Part shown: positions 10,447-20,390 of the stretch, one piece after another | How positions within the stretch are numbered: the first letter of the stretch is position 1 | Layout: each line of letters opens with the position of its first letter | Assembly (NCBI RefSeq): GCF_002216685.1 | Contig: NZ_CP022353.1 | Span: 806,001 to 870,000, forward strand | Source of the DNA: Vibrio tarriae | GTDB taxonomy: Bacteria; Pseudomonadota; Gammaproteobacteria; Enterobacterales; Vibrionaceae | DNA length: 64,000 nucleotides | Direction: 5' to 3' | Made by a program: the position numbers and the translations under genes | The notes under the pieces: model-generated | The model's database searches: none | Seen by the model: only the letters and a program-made list of their open reading frames with translations | What the model was told of the DNA's origin: nothing

Positions 10447-10468
10447 GCTGCAATCATGTGTCTCGTAA

Positions 10469-10498
10469 TAACTCGGCTTCGGCCGAGTTAATTTTTTA
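10469..10498 (+). terminator. Rho-independent terminator after comEA
   Basis: A 9-bp stem TAACTCGGC/GCCGAGTTA closed by a UUCG tetraloop (10469-10490) is followed by ATTTTTT. Confidence 0.92.
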
Positions 10499-10628
10499 AC
10501 TCAGTAGCCTTTTTATAGTTAATCAGGACTCTTACCTAGCACCAGAGAGCCTTTGCACTTATAATTCTTCGCCGAAAACGCGGGCGTGACGATTCCAATC
10601 GCCTAAAAACAAAAAAGTGGAGAAATAC

Positions 10629-11306
10629 ATGTCTTCTCATACGCCAGTGGTTACCGTTGATGGACCTAGCGGTGCAGGTAAAGGCACATTGTGCATGTTG
10701 TTGGCTAAAAAACTCGGTTTTCAGCTATTGGATTCTGGCGCGATTTATCGCGTGTTGGCCTTGGCGGCTCTTCATCATGGCGTTGATCTTGAATCTGAAG
10801 ACGCTCTGGTTCCTCTTGCTACCCATCTTGATGTGCAGTTCATCGCGGAAGGCGACTTAGTGAAAGTCATCCTCGAAGGTGAAGATGTGTCCCGCGAGCT
10901 GCGTAAAGAAGAAACGGGGATGGCTGCGTCAAAAGTCGCGGCATTGCCTCGGGTACGTGAAGCGCTGCTGCGCCGTCAACGCGCGTTTGCTAGTGGTATT
11001 GGATTAGTTGCAGATGGCCGTGATATGGGCACTGTGGTTTTTCCAGCGGCGGAAGCAAAAATTTTCCTTGATGCGAGTGCGGAAGAAAGAGCCCGTAGAC
11101 GCTTCAAGCAGTTGCAACTGAAGGGGCTTGATGTTAAATTTGACGCCCTTTTAAGCGAAATTCAGGAAAGAGACGACCGCGACAGAAATCGTGCTGTTGC
11201 TCCATTACGTCCTGCTGAAGACGCATTAGTGCTTGATTCAACCACATTGACTATCGATGAAGTGGTGGAACAAGCGCTACAATATATCGAATCTAAGCTA
11301 GTGTGA
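10629..11306 (+). CDS. cmk: Cytidylate kinase
   Basis: The 225-residue enzyme phosphorylates CMP and dCMP with ATP in the cytoplasm. The P-loop GPSGAGKGT is near residues 12-20, and the family signatures [21 protein letters not shown] and [14 protein letters not shown] are clear. The ATG at 10629 is chosen because of the GGAG site just upstream. An in-frame GTG at 10617 would add four residues and overlap that site. The gene is directly upstream of rpsA, as in E. coli, and its stop codon lies inside the first rpsA leader hairpin. Confidence 0.97.
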   Translation: MSSHTPVVTVDGPSGAGKGTLCMLLAKKLGFQLLDSGAIYRVLALAALHHGVDLESEDALVPLATHLDVQFIAEGDLVKVILEGEDVSRELRKEETGMAASKVAALPRVREALLRRQRAFASGIGLVADGRDMGTVVFPAAEAKIFLDASAEERARRRFKQLQLKGLDVKFDALLSEIQERDDRDRNRAVAPLRPAEDALVLDSTTLTIDEVVEQALQYIESKLV

Positions 11307-11388
11307 ATGGTTCACGCTAGGTAAGAACGTCGGTCGCAAGGATGATGACTGGCGAATTTAATAACCCCACGTGGTAGGACACCCGTGG
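11298..11388 (+). promoter_or_regulatory. Structured rpsA mRNA leader (three hairpins, S1 autoregulation)
   Basis: Three consecutive hairpins can be folded by eye. The first is 11298-11307 with 11311-11320 (10 bp, one G-U). The second is 11329-11335 with 11347-11353 (7 bp including two G-U), with AAGGAT in the loop. The third is 11367-11375 with 11381-11388 (8 bp, one bulged T), with AGGAC in the loop. E. coli rpsA has a three-hairpin leader with GGA in its loops that lets S1 control its own translation without a strong ribosome binding site. Here too no strong Shine-Dalgarno precedes the ATG at 11415. Confidence 0.75.
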
Positions 11389-11414
11389 CCGTTTAATTAT
11401 TGAAGATTAAATAA

Positions 11415-13085
11415 ATGACTGAATCTTTTGCTCAACTCTTTGAAGAGTTTCTGAACGAGACCCAATTCCAACAAGGTACTATCGTTAAAGGTACTGTAGT
11501 AGCAATCGAGAACGGCTACGTTCTGGTTGATGCTGGCCTGAAGTCTGAGTCTGCTATCCCTGCTGAACAATTCAAGAACGCTGCTGGCGAACTAGAAGTT
11601 CAAGTCGGTTCTCAAGTAGACGTAGCTCTGGACGCGGTTGAAGATGGTTTCGGCGAAACTCAACTTTCTCGTGAGAAAGCGAAGCGCCATGAAGCTTGGA
11701 TCGTACTTGAAAAAGCTTACGAAGAAGCTGCAACTGTTATCGGTATCATTAACGGTAAAGTTAAAGGTGGTTTCACTGTTGAACTGAACGGTATCCGTGC
11801 GTTCCTGCCAGGTTCTCTGGTTGACGTACGTCCAATCCGTGACACTGCTCACCTAGAAAACAAAGAGCTAGAGTTCAAAGTTATCAAGCTAGACCAGAAG
11901 CGTAACAACGTTGTTGTTTCTCGTCGTGCAGTTATCGAATCTGAAAGCAGCGTAGAGCGTGATGAACTGCTTGAAACTCTGCAAGAAGGTACTGAAGTTA
12001 AAGGTATCGTTAAGAACCTGACTGACTACGGTGCGTTCGTTGATCTGGGCGGCGTTGACGGTCTGCTACACATCACTGACATGGCTTGGAAGCGCGTTAA
12101 GCATCCATCAGAAATCGTTAACGTTGGTGACGAGATCCTAGTTAAAGTACTGAAGTTCGATCGTGATCGTACTCGCGTATCTCTAGGTCTGAAACAGCTA
12201 GGCGAAGATCCATGGGTAGCAATCGCTAAGCGTTACCCAGAAGGTCACAAACTGTCTGGCCGTGTAACTAACCTGACTGACTACGGCTGCTTCGTTGAAA
12301 TCGAAGAAGGCGTTGAAGGTCTAGTACACGTTTCTGAAATGGACTGGACGAACAAGAACATCCACCCATCTAAAGTTGTTAATGTTGGCGACGAAGTTGA
12401 GGTTATGGTTCTGGATATCGACGAAGAGCGTCGTCGTATCTCTCTAGGCCTGAAACAGTGTAAAGCTAACCCATGGCAATCATTCGCTGAAGCGCAAGCT
12501 AAAGGCGACAAAGTAACTGGTAAGATCAAGTCTATCACTGACTTTGGTATCTTCATCGGTCTAGAAGGCGGTATCGACGGTCTGGTTCACCTGTCTGACA
12601 TCTCTTGGAACGTACCAGGAGAAGAAGCAGTTCGTGAATTCAAGAAAGGCGATGAAATCTCTGCAGTCGTTCTAGCAGTAGACGCTGAGCGTGAGCGTAT
12701 TTCTCTGGGCATCAAGCAAATGGAAAACGATCCATTCAACGCTTATGTTTCAGACAACAAGAAAGGTGCTCTGGTTAACGGTACTGTAACTGCAGTTGAC
12801 GCGAAAGGCGCAACCATCGAGCTAGAAGACGGCGTTGAAGGTTACATCCGCGCTTCTGAAGTATCACGTGACCGTATCGAAGATGCAACGCTGATCCTGA
12901 ACGTTGGTGACAAAGTTGAAGCGAAATTTACTGGTGTTGACCGTAAAAACCGCGTAATCAACCTGTCTATCAAAGCGAAAGATGAAGCTGAAGAGCAAGA
13001 AGTAATGGCAACTCTGAACAAGCAAGATGAAGCTGCGTTCGGTAATGCTATGGCTGACGCTTTCAAAGCAGCGAAAGGCGAATAA
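11415..13085 (+). CDS. rpsA: 30S ribosomal protein S1
   Basis: The 556-residue protein is built of six S1 (OB-fold) repeats. The repeats can be seen by the recurring motifs [37 protein letters not shown] and [20 protein letters not shown]1 binds mRNA leaders and the 30S subunit and is needed for translation start on structured or weak ribosome binding sites. Length is one residue short of E. coli S1. Codon use is strongly biased, as for a highly expressed gene. It is preceded by the autoregulatory leader and followed by a strong terminator. Confidence 0.98.
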   Translation: MTESFAQLFEEFLNETQFQQGTIVKGTVVAIENGYVLVDAGLKSESAIPAEQFKNAAGELEVQVGSQVDVALDAVEDGFGETQLSREKAKRHEAWIVLEKAYEEAATVIGIINGKVKGGFTVELNGIRAFLPGSLVDVRPIRDTAHLENKELEFKVIKLDQKRNNVVVSRRAVIESESSVERDELLETLQEGTEVKGIVKNLTDYGAFVDLGGVDGLLHITDMAWKRVKHPSEIVNVGDEILVKVLKFDRDRTRVSLGLKQLGEDPWVAIAKRYPEGHKLSGRVTNLTDYGCFVEIEEGVEGLVHVSEMDWTNKNIHPSKVVNVGDEVEVMVLDIDEERRRISLGLKQCKANPWQSFAEAQAKGDKVTGKIKSITDFGIFIGLEGGIDGLVHLSDISWNVPGEEAVREFKKGDEISAVVLAVDAERERISLGIKQMENDPFNAYVSDNKKGALVNGTVTAVDAKGATIELEDGVEGYIRASEVSRDRIEDATLILNVGDKVEAKFTGVDRKNRVINLSIKAKDEAEEQEVMATLNKQDEAAFGNAMADAFKAAKGE

Positions 13086-13106
13086 TAGCCAAACGCGAAT
13101 AGACAA

Positions 13107-13130
13107 AAGGAGCCGCAAGGCTCCTTTTTT
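13107..13130 (+). terminator. Rho-independent terminator after rpsA
   Basis: An 8-bp stem AAGGAGCC/GGCTCCTT with a GCAA tetraloop (13107-13126) is followed by a T-run. Confidence 0.92.
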
Positions 13131-13373
13131 GTTGTCATCCATAAACCACAGTTTTTAGCGGTAGTGCTTGTGGTAATCTTATGATCGCCACCTAAGATTA
13201 AACATGAGCAGTTGCCAAAAAGCCGCATAACGTTCACTCTTAGAAATAAAACAGTAAACCTAATGTAAGATCTCGCCCAACGTCGAGTTCTTTTTCTACA
13301 ATGTAAATCAAGTGTTTGTTGGAATTGATATTACTGACTATAATTGAGCAGTAACAACTCGAAGAGGGAAACT

Positions 13374-13652
13374 ATGACTAAGTCCGAACTGATAGAAAGA
13401 CTCTGTGCCGAACAAACGCACTTGTCTGCGAAAGAGATCGAAGATGCGGTAAAAAATATCCTTGAGCATATGGCCTCTACGTTAGAAGCGGGGGAGCGCA
13501 TCGAGATTCGTGGTTTCGGTAGCTTTTCCTTACACTATCGTGAGCCGCGTGTTGGGCGTAATCCTAAGACTGGCGATAAGGTTGAGTTGGAAGGTAAGTA
13601 CGTTCCACATTTCAAACCAGGCAAGGAACTACGCGAACGCGTTAACTTGTAA
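13374..13652 (+). CDS. ihfB: Integration host factor beta subunit
   Basis: The 92-residue DNA-bending protein pairs with IhfA. It has the HU/IHF fold with the arm [25 protein letters not shown] bends specific sites in recombination, replication and sigma-54 promoters. The ATG at 13374 follows AGAGGG and matches the usual IhfB N-terminus; a longer reading from 13344 lacks a ribosome binding site. The roughly 290 bases between rpsA and ihfB hold the rpsA terminator and presumably the ihfB promoter, with nothing else recognisable. Confidence 0.97.
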   Translation: MTKSELIERLCAEQTHLSAKEIEDAVKNILEHMASTLEAGERIEIRGFGSFSLHYREPRVGRNPKTGDKVELEGKYVPHFKPGKELRERVNL

Positions 13653-13675
13653 TCTGAGTAAAGTTTGTTCACACG

Positions 13676-13708
13676 AGCGGCATGCTAATCCAGCGTGCCG
13701 CTTTTTTA
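13676..13708 (+). terminator. Rho-independent terminator after ihfB
   Basis: An 11-bp stem with one G-U pair (13676-13686 with 13692-13702), a 5-base loop and then TTTTT. Confidence 0.9.
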
Positions 13709-13790
13709 TATCAGCATGGCTATTAGCCGTGGTTTGTCGCGCCGTTTTCCTGCATAATCGGTGTGCCAATTTGTGAAAAGGTAATGACTT

Positions 13791-14072
13791 ATGAAAATTA
13801 TAAAGATAGTCGCCGTACTCGCTCTTTTCTTAATCGCATTAGCATTAGGCTCGCAAAACCAATCGGTTGTGGTATTTAACTACTTGCTAGCGCAAGGTGA
13901 GTTTCATTTATCGACCTTACTGGGTACGGTTTTTATTGTCGGCTTTGCTTGTGCAGCGATTCTTTTCGGTGGTATGCATTTCAAGTCGCAACTGAGAATT
14001 CGCAAACTTACCAAACAGTTAAAATTGGCCAATCAGCAATCCGCACCTGAAACGAAAGTACATAGCGGATAA
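13791..14072 (+). CDS. lapA: LapA, inner-membrane LPS assembly regulator
   Basis: The 93-residue protein has two membrane helices (about residues 3-20 and 42-64) and a basic, helical C-terminal tail, the DUF1049 layout of LapA/YciS. LapA works with LapB to adjust LPS synthesis through FtsH-driven turnover of LpxC. It is 11 bases upstream of lapB and probably co-translated with it. It has an ATG with a GGTAATG context upstream. Confidence 0.93.
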   Translation: MKIIKIVAVLALFLIALALGSQNQSVVVFNYLLAQGEFHLSTLLGTVFIVGFACAAILFGGMHFKSQLRIRKLTKQLKLANQQSAPETKVHSG

Positions 14073-14083
14073 GGCTGTTTTCG

Positions 14084-15253
14084 ATGTTAGAAATACTGTT
14101 CTTGTTATTGCCTATCGCCGCCGCCTACGGCTGGTACATGGGGCATCGTAGCGCCCAGCAAGACAAGCAGAAACAATCGCACCAAATTTCGCGTCAATAC
14201 GTGACAGGTTTGAACCTCTTACTCTCCGATCAATCGGATAAAGCGGTTGATCACTTTATCGAATTATTGCAAGTCGATAATGAAACCATTGATACCCATC
14301 TAGCACTCGGTAACCTTTTCCGGTCTCGTGGCGAAGTGGATCGCGCTATTCGTATTCACCAAAACCTTATCTCTCGCTCTGGGTTGACCATAGACCAGAA
14401 AAACTTGGCGCTGCAGCAGTTAGCTAAGGACTATATGGTGTCCGGTTTTCTTGATCGTGCTGAGAAAATATTTGAACAACTGATTGATGAGCCTGAGCAT
14501 CGTGAATCCGCTCTCCAGCAGCTCACGGCAATTTATCAACAGACTCGTGAGTGGCACAAAGCGATTGAGTGTGCCACCGCTTTGGTTAAGCTTGGGCGCA
14601 AACGTATGAAGGTGAACATTGCGCATTTCTACTGCGAGCTGGCCATGCTTGAAAAGGCGGACAGTAACGATAACAAAGCCATTCAACTGTTTAAAAAAGC
14701 ATTACAAGAAGATCCGAAATGTGTACGTGCAACTATTTCACTCGGTAAACTCTACCTACAAAATGAAGACTATCAGAAGACTATTGACCATCTAGAGATG
14801 ATTCTTGAGCAAGATATCGATTTTATCGGTGAAGTGCTCAATACGTTGGCTGAGTGTTACCACCATTTGGGGCGAGAGCAAGATTTGATCACCTTCTTAC
14901 GTCGCTGTATTGCCAATAAAGCGGGGGTATCGGCCGAATTAATGCTCGCTCAGCTGGTTGCACAGCATGAAGGTATTGCCGCTGCACAAGAGATCTTAAC
15001 TCGTCAGTTGGTTAAAAATCCTACTATGAAAGGCTTTTACCGGTTGATTGATTACCATATTGCCGAAGCGGAAGAGGGCAGAGCCAAAGCCAGTCTCTCT
15101 ACTTTACAACGCTTAGTGGGTGAACAGCTTAAAGTAAAACCCCATTACCGTTGTCGTAAATGTGGCTTTTCGACCCATTCACTTTATTGGCATTGCCCAT
15201 CATGTAAAAACTGGGGTTCAATCAAGCCAATCAGAGGCTTAGATGGTGAGTAA
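14084..15253 (+). CDS. lapB: LapB (YciM), LPS assembly and LpxC-degradation adaptor
   Basis: The 389-residue protein has an N-terminal membrane anchor (residues 1-18), a long array of TPR helices (about 40-340) and a C-terminal rubredoxin-like metal knuckle with two Cys-X2-Cys pairs (CRKC and CPSC, about residues 359-378). LapB presents LpxC to FtsH and balances LPS with phospholipid synthesis. It forms an operon with lapA, and a terminator separates it from pyrF. Confidence 0.95.
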   Translation: MLEILFLLLPIAAAYGWYMGHRSAQQDKQKQSHQISRQYVTGLNLLLSDQSDKAVDHFIELLQVDNETIDTHLALGNLFRSRGEVDRAIRIHQNLISRSGLTIDQKNLALQQLAKDYMVSGFLDRAEKIFEQLIDEPEHRESALQQLTAIYQQTREWHKAIECATALVKLGRKRMKVNIAHFYCELAMLEKADSNDNKAIQLFKKALQEDPKCVRATISLGKLYLQNEDYQKTIDHLEMILEQDIDFIGEVLNTLAECYHHLGREQDLITFLRRCIANKAGVSAELMLAQLVAQHEGIAAAQEILTRQLVKNPTMKGFYRLIDYHIAEAEEGRAKASLSTLQRLVGEQLKVKPHYRCRKCGFSTHSLYWHCPSCKNWGSIKPIRGLDGE

Positions 15254-15274
15254 TTAAAAAATCAACAGTATGAC

Positions 15275-15300
15275 GCAGCTATTTATGGCTGCTTTTTTTT
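15275..15300 (+). terminator. Rho-independent terminator between lapB and pyrF
   Basis: A 5-bp stem GCAGC/GCTGC (15275-15279 with 15288-15292) is followed by eight T. The stem is short, so termination may be partial. Confidence 0.65.
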
Positions 15301-15327
15301 AACTCGATATACAGATTAGGAGAAACG

Positions 15328-16023
15328 ATGAACGACCCAAAAGTGATTGTTGCACTGGACTATGACAATCTGGCGGATGCGCTCGTGTTTGTGGACAAAA
15401 TTGACCCAAGCACATGTCGACTCAAAGTGGGTAAAGAGATGTTTACTCTATTTGGTCCTGATTTTGTCCGTGAACTGCATAAACGAGGTTTTTCTGTGTT
15501 TCTGGATCTGAAATTTCACGATATTCCGAATACCTGTTCAAAAGCGGTGAAAGCTGCCGCAGAGCTTGGGGTGTGGATGGTGAATGTGCACGCGAGTGGT
15601 GGCGAACGAATGATGGCAGCATCGCGTGAGATTCTGGAGCCGTATGGTAAAGATCGCCCACTGCTGATTGGTGTCACTGTATTGACCAGTATGGAATCTG
15701 CCGATTTACAAGGTATTGGCATCTTGAGTGCGCCACAAGATCATGTGCTGCGATTAGCAACGCTCACTAAAAATGCTGGTCTTGATGGTGTGGTATGCTC
15801 CGCACAAGAGGCATCACTATTGAAGCAACGTTTAGGGCGTGAATTCAAACTGGTGACACCAGGAATTCGTCCAGCGGGTTCAGAGCAAGGCGATCAACGC
15901 CGCATTATGACTCCAGCCCAAGCCATTGCCTCTGGTTCCGATTATCTCGTGATCGGTCGCCCTATCACTCAAGTCGCACATCCTGAAGTGGTTCTGGAAG
16001 AGATAAATCAGTCATTAGTTTAG
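15328..16023 (+). CDS. pyrF: Orotidine 5'-phosphate decarboxylase
   Basis: The 231-residue TIM-barrel enzyme makes UMP, the last step of pyrimidine synthesis. The catalytic motif [10 protein letters not shown] is visible near residues 60-69 (the Lys and Asp of the active-site array). The phosphate-binding TPGIRP and the C-terminal VIGRPITQ are also clear. The start ATG follows AGGAGAAACG. It marks the last core gene before the accessory block. Confidence 0.97.
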   Translation: MNDPKVIVALDYDNLADALVFVDKIDPSTCRLKVGKEMFTLFGPDFVRELHKRGFSVFLDLKFHDIPNTCSKAVKAAAELGVWMVNVHASGGERMMAASREILEPYGKDRPLLIGVTVLTSMESADLQGIGILSAPQDHVLRLATLTKNAGLDGVVCSAQEASLLKQRLGREFKLVTPGIRPAGSEQGDQRRIMTPAQAIASGSDYLVIGRPITQVAHPEVVLEEINQSLV

Positions 16024-16040
16024 TGACATACCAATGAAGA

Positions 16041-16076
16041 AATGCGATTGATATTTTGATGTCAGTCGCATTTTTA
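16041..16076 (+). terminator. Rho-independent terminator after pyrF
   Basis: An 11-bp stem with one G-U (16041-16051 with 16062-16072) is followed by TTTATTT. Confidence 0.85.
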
Positions 16077-16449
16077 TTTAATGCAAAAAAGGTCACAGAA
16101 TCATACTTATGCATTTTCTATGAATGACATCTCTTTTATTTATGCTGAAAATAATTATAACAGTAGTGAATAAATCTTTGTTAAACGTTTACCTAGCTTA
16201 TCTTGTCATCCCATCGCTGAATTTATAGTCTATGTTTCGATTAAATATGCATTTTATAGATGTTGATTCGGTTAAATTGTTGCAAATTAGCATTTGATAT
16301 TACACTAAAAATTTGTATTAAATACGCACCTAAAGAATGACTTCTCGATCTTCTTAAAGTTGCAGTCTGAGCAACTCACAATTTGGTGACCGTACTGGAA
16401 GCTTACGGTCTTGATAACTTATTTATTACAGCATGGAGTACGCTTGTAA
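16077..16449 (+). promoter_or_regulatory. Promoter and structured leader region of the peptide-importer operon
   Basis: This AT-rich gap of about 370 bases has no gene. The best sigma-70-like candidate is TTGATA at 16294-16299, a 16-base spacer and TATTAA at 16316-16321. Downstream of it the leader can form two hairpins: AGTTGC/GCAACT (16358-16363 with 16371-16376) and GACCGTA/TACGGTC (16388-16394 with 16404-16410). The second lies about 25 bases before the GGAG site at 16435-16438. All are visual matches only. Confidence 0.4.
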
Positions 16450-17472
16450 GTGTTATCGTATATATTGCGAAGATTGGTTCTAATTGTGCCAACCTTCTTA
16501 GGAATTACTATTCTTATTTTTACTATCACTCGCTTTGTGCCGGGAGGCCCGGTTGAACGAATGTTAGCCAATATGCAGTCTATGTCTGATAGTGCTAGTT
16601 ATTCGAATGTGAGCGAAAGTAATGCTTTATCTGATGATCAAATCGCACAGCTCAATGCATTTTATGGGCTAGATAAACCTATTCTTGAAGCCTATTTTGA
16701 TTGGCTAAGCAAAATAATTACTCTTGATTTTGGTGAGTCTACTCGTTATTACGAACCTGTTCTTGACATGATTCAAGAACGATTACCTGTTTCCCTATTT
16801 TATGGTGGAATGACATTTTTCATTAGCTATTTTATTTCAATTCCATTGGGATATTACAAAGCGATCAAGCATGGCTCTGTTTTTGATTCTGCTTCCTCGA
16901 TTATGATCTTTGTCGGTTACGCATTGCCAGGCTATGTTGTGGGGGTTTTTCTGATCACAGTATTCTCCTACCATCTAGAATGGTTCCCTATGGGGGGCTT
17001 TGTAGGCGATGACTTCTCCGACTATGAGACATTTTCTGAGCAGTTTAAGGATATTATGTGGCACGCCATATTGCCGCTTATTTGTTATTTGATTGGTGAC
17101 TTTGCAACATTAACGATGACTATGAAAAATAGCTTAATGGAGAATTTGTCTGCGGATTATATTCGTACCGCGATTGCGAAAGGTTTGCCATTTAATAAAG
17201 CGGTAAGAAAGCATGCTTTACAAAATAGTTTGATTCCGGTCGCAAGTCATTTTGGAAACTCCCTGTTGTTTTTTATGACAGGTTCGTTCCTTATTGAAGT
17301 GATATTTAATATCGATGGAATTGGATTGCTTGGTTATGAATCGATTATGGAACGAGATTATCCGGTTGTTATGGGGATTGTCGCAATTAACGCAGTGATG
17401 TTAATGGTTGGAAATATCTTGTCTGATTTGTGTGTAGCAGCAACTGACCCACGAGTAAGGTTTGGTGAGTAA
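16450..17472 (+). CDS. yejB: YejB-like peptide ABC transporter permease
   Basis: The 340-residue inner-membrane permease has an N-terminal helix (RRLVLIVPTFLGITILIFTI), a periplasmic loop and five further helices. The ATPase-coupling EAA-type loop is visible at about residues 238-258 (IRTAIAKGLPFNKAVRKHAL). The region GIGLLGYE..RDYPV and the end TDPRVRFGE resemble E. coli YejB, part of the YejABEF importer of microcin C and other peptides. It starts with GTG at 16450, 11 bases after GGAG. Its stop overlaps the ATG of the next gene. It is the first gene of a five-gene operon. A general Dpp/Opp permease is the alternative. Confidence 0.88.
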   Translation: MLSYILRRLVLIVPTFLGITILIFTITRFVPGGPVERMLANMQSMSDSASYSNVSESNALSDDQIAQLNAFYGLDKPILEAYFDWLSKIITLDFGESTRYYEPVLDMIQERLPVSLFYGGMTFFISYFISIPLGYYKAIKHGSVFDSASSIMIFVGYALPGYVVGVFLITVFSYHLEWFPMGGFVGDDFSDYETFSEQFKDIMWHAILPLICYLIGDFATLTMTMKNSLMENLSADYIRTAIAKGLPFNKAVRKHALQNSLIPVASHFGNSLLFFMTGSFLIEVIFNIDGIGLLGYESIMERDYPVVMGIVAINAVMLMVGNILSDLCVAATDPRVRFGE

Positions 17473-18515
17473 TGATAACAATCAGCCCATTAACCAGAAA
17501 AAAGCTCAGAGCGTTTAAAGAAATTAAACGTGGCTATTGGTCATTCATTTTTCTTACTATTTTATTGACTCTTTCATTATTTTCGGAAGTTTTTATTAAC
17601 AGCCGTGCTTTAGTGGTGAAATACCAAGGTGAGTGGTATTTCCCAGTAGTCAGTAGTGTGTACTCTGGAACAGAATTTGGTTTGGGGTATGCGAGTGAAG
17701 CTGACTATCGACAGTTGAAAATGTTGTTTGAACAAGAAGGTGGAGAGAATTTTGTTGTTTTGCCTTTAGTGCCTTGGAACCCTTATGAACAGGACTTCAG
17801 TGGTGAGTTTCCACCGTTAGCGCCTGATTTTGAAAAACAGCATTATCTCGGTACTGATGTGATAGGGCGGGATGTATTAGCTCGCTTAGTATACGGCTTT
17901 CGTACTGCAATGGGCTTTGCTTTAATAACCATGGCCATCTCGTATGCGATTGGTACAGTGGTCGGCTGTGCGATGGGCTTCTTTGGTGGCCGTTTTGACC
18001 TGTTTGCGCAACGTGTGATTGAGGTTTGGTCTATGGTGCCATTCCTTTATGTCATCATGATCTTAGTCTCCATCACGCAACCTACTTTTGTGCTATTTGT
18101 GGCGATTAACGTCTTGTTTGGTTGGATTGGGATCACTTGGTACATGAGAACCATGACGTATAAAGAATCTGCACGTGAGTATGTAACAGCGGCACGAGCG
18201 CTCGGTGCATCGACGGCAAGAATTTTATTCCATCATATTTTGCCGAATACGATGGTGATGATTGTGACACTGGCACCGTTTACGATTGCTGCCAATATCA
18301 CGGCACTGACTGCGTTAGATTATTTAGGGCTAGGCTTAATGCCGCCAACACCAAGTTGGGGCGAATTATTACAACAAGGAAAATCGAATCTTGATGCACC
18401 TTGGATTGTTGCTTCGGTCGTCACCGCAATTGTTTCTGTATTGGTGATGGTAACGTTTATTGGTGAAGCAATTCGAGCGGCGTTTGATCCGAAGAAATAC
18501 ACACGTTACGTGTGA
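17472..18515 (+). CDS. yejE: YejE-like peptide ABC transporter permease
   Basis: The 347-residue second permease has an N-terminal helix (residues 22-38) and a long periplasmic segment ending in the conserved YLGTDVIGRDVLARLVYG. A five-helix core follows, with the coupling loop EYVTAARALGASTARILFHHILPN near 238-260. The protein ends like YejE with AFDPKKYTRYV. The ATG overlaps the stop of the preceding permease, so the two are translationally coupled. The periplasmic loop between helix one and the core is longer than in DppC, as in YejE. Confidence 0.88.
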   Translation: MITISPLTRKKLRAFKEIKRGYWSFIFLTILLTLSLFSEVFINSRALVVKYQGEWYFPVVSSVYSGTEFGLGYASEADYRQLKMLFEQEGGENFVVLPLVPWNPYEQDFSGEFPPLAPDFEKQHYLGTDVIGRDVLARLVYGFRTAMGFALITMAISYAIGTVVGCAMGFFGGRFDLFAQRVIEVWSMVPFLYVIMILVSITQPTFVLFVAINVLFGWIGITWYMRTMTYKESAREYVTAARALGASTARILFHHILPNTMVMIVTLAPFTIAANITALTALDYLGLGLMPPTPSWGELLQQGKSNLDAPWIVASVVTAIVSVLVMVTFIGEAIRAAFDPKKYTRYV

Positions 18516-18543
18516 TAGACAGGAAAGAATAGGGACATTTAAG

Positions 18544-20373
18544 ATGAAAAAACTCTTTATTGCATCAGCTATTGCCGCAGCGAGCACCAGCCTGTATGCG
18601 GCCTCGTTGCCGAGTAACTTGCAATGGCAAACCAATTGGGATGAGCCAGTTTTCGCATCAGCAGAGGCGAAACGAGGCGGAACTTATCGCACTCATTTAT
18701 TGAGCTTTCCTCAAACCTTGCGCAGTGTTGGCCCAGACTCAAACTCAGGGCTGAGAGGCTATTTCCTTGATGATGTTCCTGCGTTGGTGGCGAAACATCC
18801 TGATACGTTAGAGTGGATCCCACAGCTGGCTAATGAATGGGCATTTGCGGGTGACAATAAGACGGTTTACTTCAAACTTAATCCACAAGCCAAGTGGTCT
18901 GATGGTGAACCAGTCACCGCTGACGATTTTGTCTTCATGCTCAAATTTTACCGTTCACCTGACATCGTTGCGCCTTGGTATAACGAGTATTACACCACGG
19001 TGATTGAGGATGTGTTCAAAATTGATGATTACACGTTCGCAGCCGTGAGTAAGGTAGAGAAAAACCAAGAAGACCTGCTCTATACCTTGGGTTCTCTGGT
19101 CCCTCGTCCTGAGCATTTTTATGCCAATTCCAAGAAAGATGAGAACAAAGACGGTATTGATGATGATTTCGTGCGCCGTTATAACTTTGAAGGTGAACCA
19201 ACCACGAATGCCTATTACCTTGACGAGGTGAAAAAGGGCAAAAGCATCACTTTTAAGCATGTGGGAGATGATTGGTGGGGTTATAGCAACCGCTATTATC
19301 AGCACCGCTTTAACGTGGATAAAATTAGGTTGACGATTATTCGTGATGAAGACATTGCACTAAAGCATTTTGAAAAAGGTTCATTGGATGCTTTCAACAT
19401 GATTTTACCTGCGCTTTGGCATGAAAAGGCGAATGGTGATCTCTACGAGAAAGGCTACATTCACAAGTTCTGGGGCTATAACCAGATGCCACAAGGTGCA
19501 GGTGGTTTATGGATGAATGTTTCCATGCCTCTGCTTGGTGATGTCAATGTGCGCAAAGGGATAACGTATGCGACTGATTTCGATGGCATGATCGAAAAAA
19601 TCACTCGTGGAGACTATTCGCGTAAGCCACATGCGATGGGTTTTGGCCATGGTGGCTATGATTTACCAAACCCTCAGCCACCGCGCTTTGAACCAGAAAA
19701 AGCCATTAAGCATTTTGAGGCTGCTGGATTTAACACAATTGGTGCTGACGGTATTCGTGTCAATGCCAAAGGTGAACGCCTTTCTTTTGCAATTACTTAT
19801 GGTGTGAGTTCATGGACGCCAAGGATTGCTTATTTGAAAGAGCAAGCTAAGCAAGCTGGGCTTGAATTTACCTTGAACTTGGTCGATGGGTCCTCTGCTT
19901 TTAAATACATTCTCGAGAAAAAACATGAGTTGGCTTTCGTGAATATGGGCACATCAGATGTTCCGGCGTACTGGGAATATTTCCACTCGGTTAACGCGAA
20001 TAAAGCGCAAACCAACAACCATACTAACTACAGTTCACCTGAGCTAGATGGTTTGATTGAGCAATACAAAATTGAATTCGATGTTCAGAAGAAACAATCG
20101 TTTTCGCATCAAATTCAGCAAGTGATTACTGATGCCTATGTGATTGTGCCAGGGTATATGGTGACTTATGCGCGTGAAGCACATTGGCGTTGGATTAAGT
20201 TTCCTAATGATCCGATGACCAAGCGAACACAAGCTTTGTTCCCTGTTGATCGTGAAATAGGTCTGCACACCTTTTGGATAGATCCTGAAGTGAAGCAAGA
20301 GACCGAGAAAGCGATGAAAGATGGTAAAGTTTTTGAGCCAGTTACCGTTCTTGATCTGAAGTATAAGCTGTAA
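18544..20373 (+). CDS. yejA: YejA-like periplasmic peptide-binding protein
   Basis: The 609-residue extracellular solute-binding protein of family 5 has a signal peptide MKKLFIASAIAAASTSLYA, with cleavage after ALYA-like SLYA. The conserved WSDGEPVTADDFVFMLKF of peptide-binding proteins follows near residues 117-134. Length (about 600) and the AKRGGTYRTHLL segment fit the YejA group better than OppA or DppA. The ATG at 18544 is chosen because it directly opens the signal peptide; a longer in-frame reading overlaps the yejE end. Its position third in the operon, after both permeases, differs from E. coli yejABEF. It should deliver peptides to the two permeases. Confidence 0.87.
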   Translation: MKKLFIASAIAAASTSLYAASLPSNLQWQTNWDEPVFASAEAKRGGTYRTHLLSFPQTLRSVGPDSNSGLRGYFLDDVPALVAKHPDTLEWIPQLANEWAFAGDNKTVYFKLNPQAKWSDGEPVTADDFVFMLKFYRSPDIVAPWYNEYYTTVIEDVFKIDDYTFAAVSKVEKNQEDLLYTLGSLVPRPEHFYANSKKDENKDGIDDDFVRRYNFEGEPTTNAYYLDEVKKGKSITFKHVGDDWWGYSNRYYQHRFNVDKIRLTIIRDEDIALKHFEKGSLDAFNMILPALWHEKANGDLYEKGYIHKFWGYNQMPQGAGGLWMNVSMPLLGDVNVRKGITYATDFDGMIEKITRGDYSRKPHAMGFGHGGYDLPNPQPPRFEPEKAIKHFEAAGFNTIGADGIRVNAKGERLSFAITYGVSSWTPRIAYLKEQAKQAGLEFTLNLVDGSSAFKYILEKKHELAFVNMGTSDVPAYWEYFHSVNANKAQTNNHTNYSSPELDGLIEQYKIEFDVQKKQSFSHQIQQVITDAYVIVPGYMVTYAREAHWRWIKFPNDPMTKRTQALFPVDREIGLHTFWIDPEVKQETEKAMKDGKVFEPVTVLDLKYKL

Positions 20374-20390
20374 TCTGCAGGAAGTTAGCC

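Noticed and set aside
13510..13776. 88-residue plus-strand frame
   Set aside because: It is a shifted frame across ihfB and runs through the ihfB terminator.
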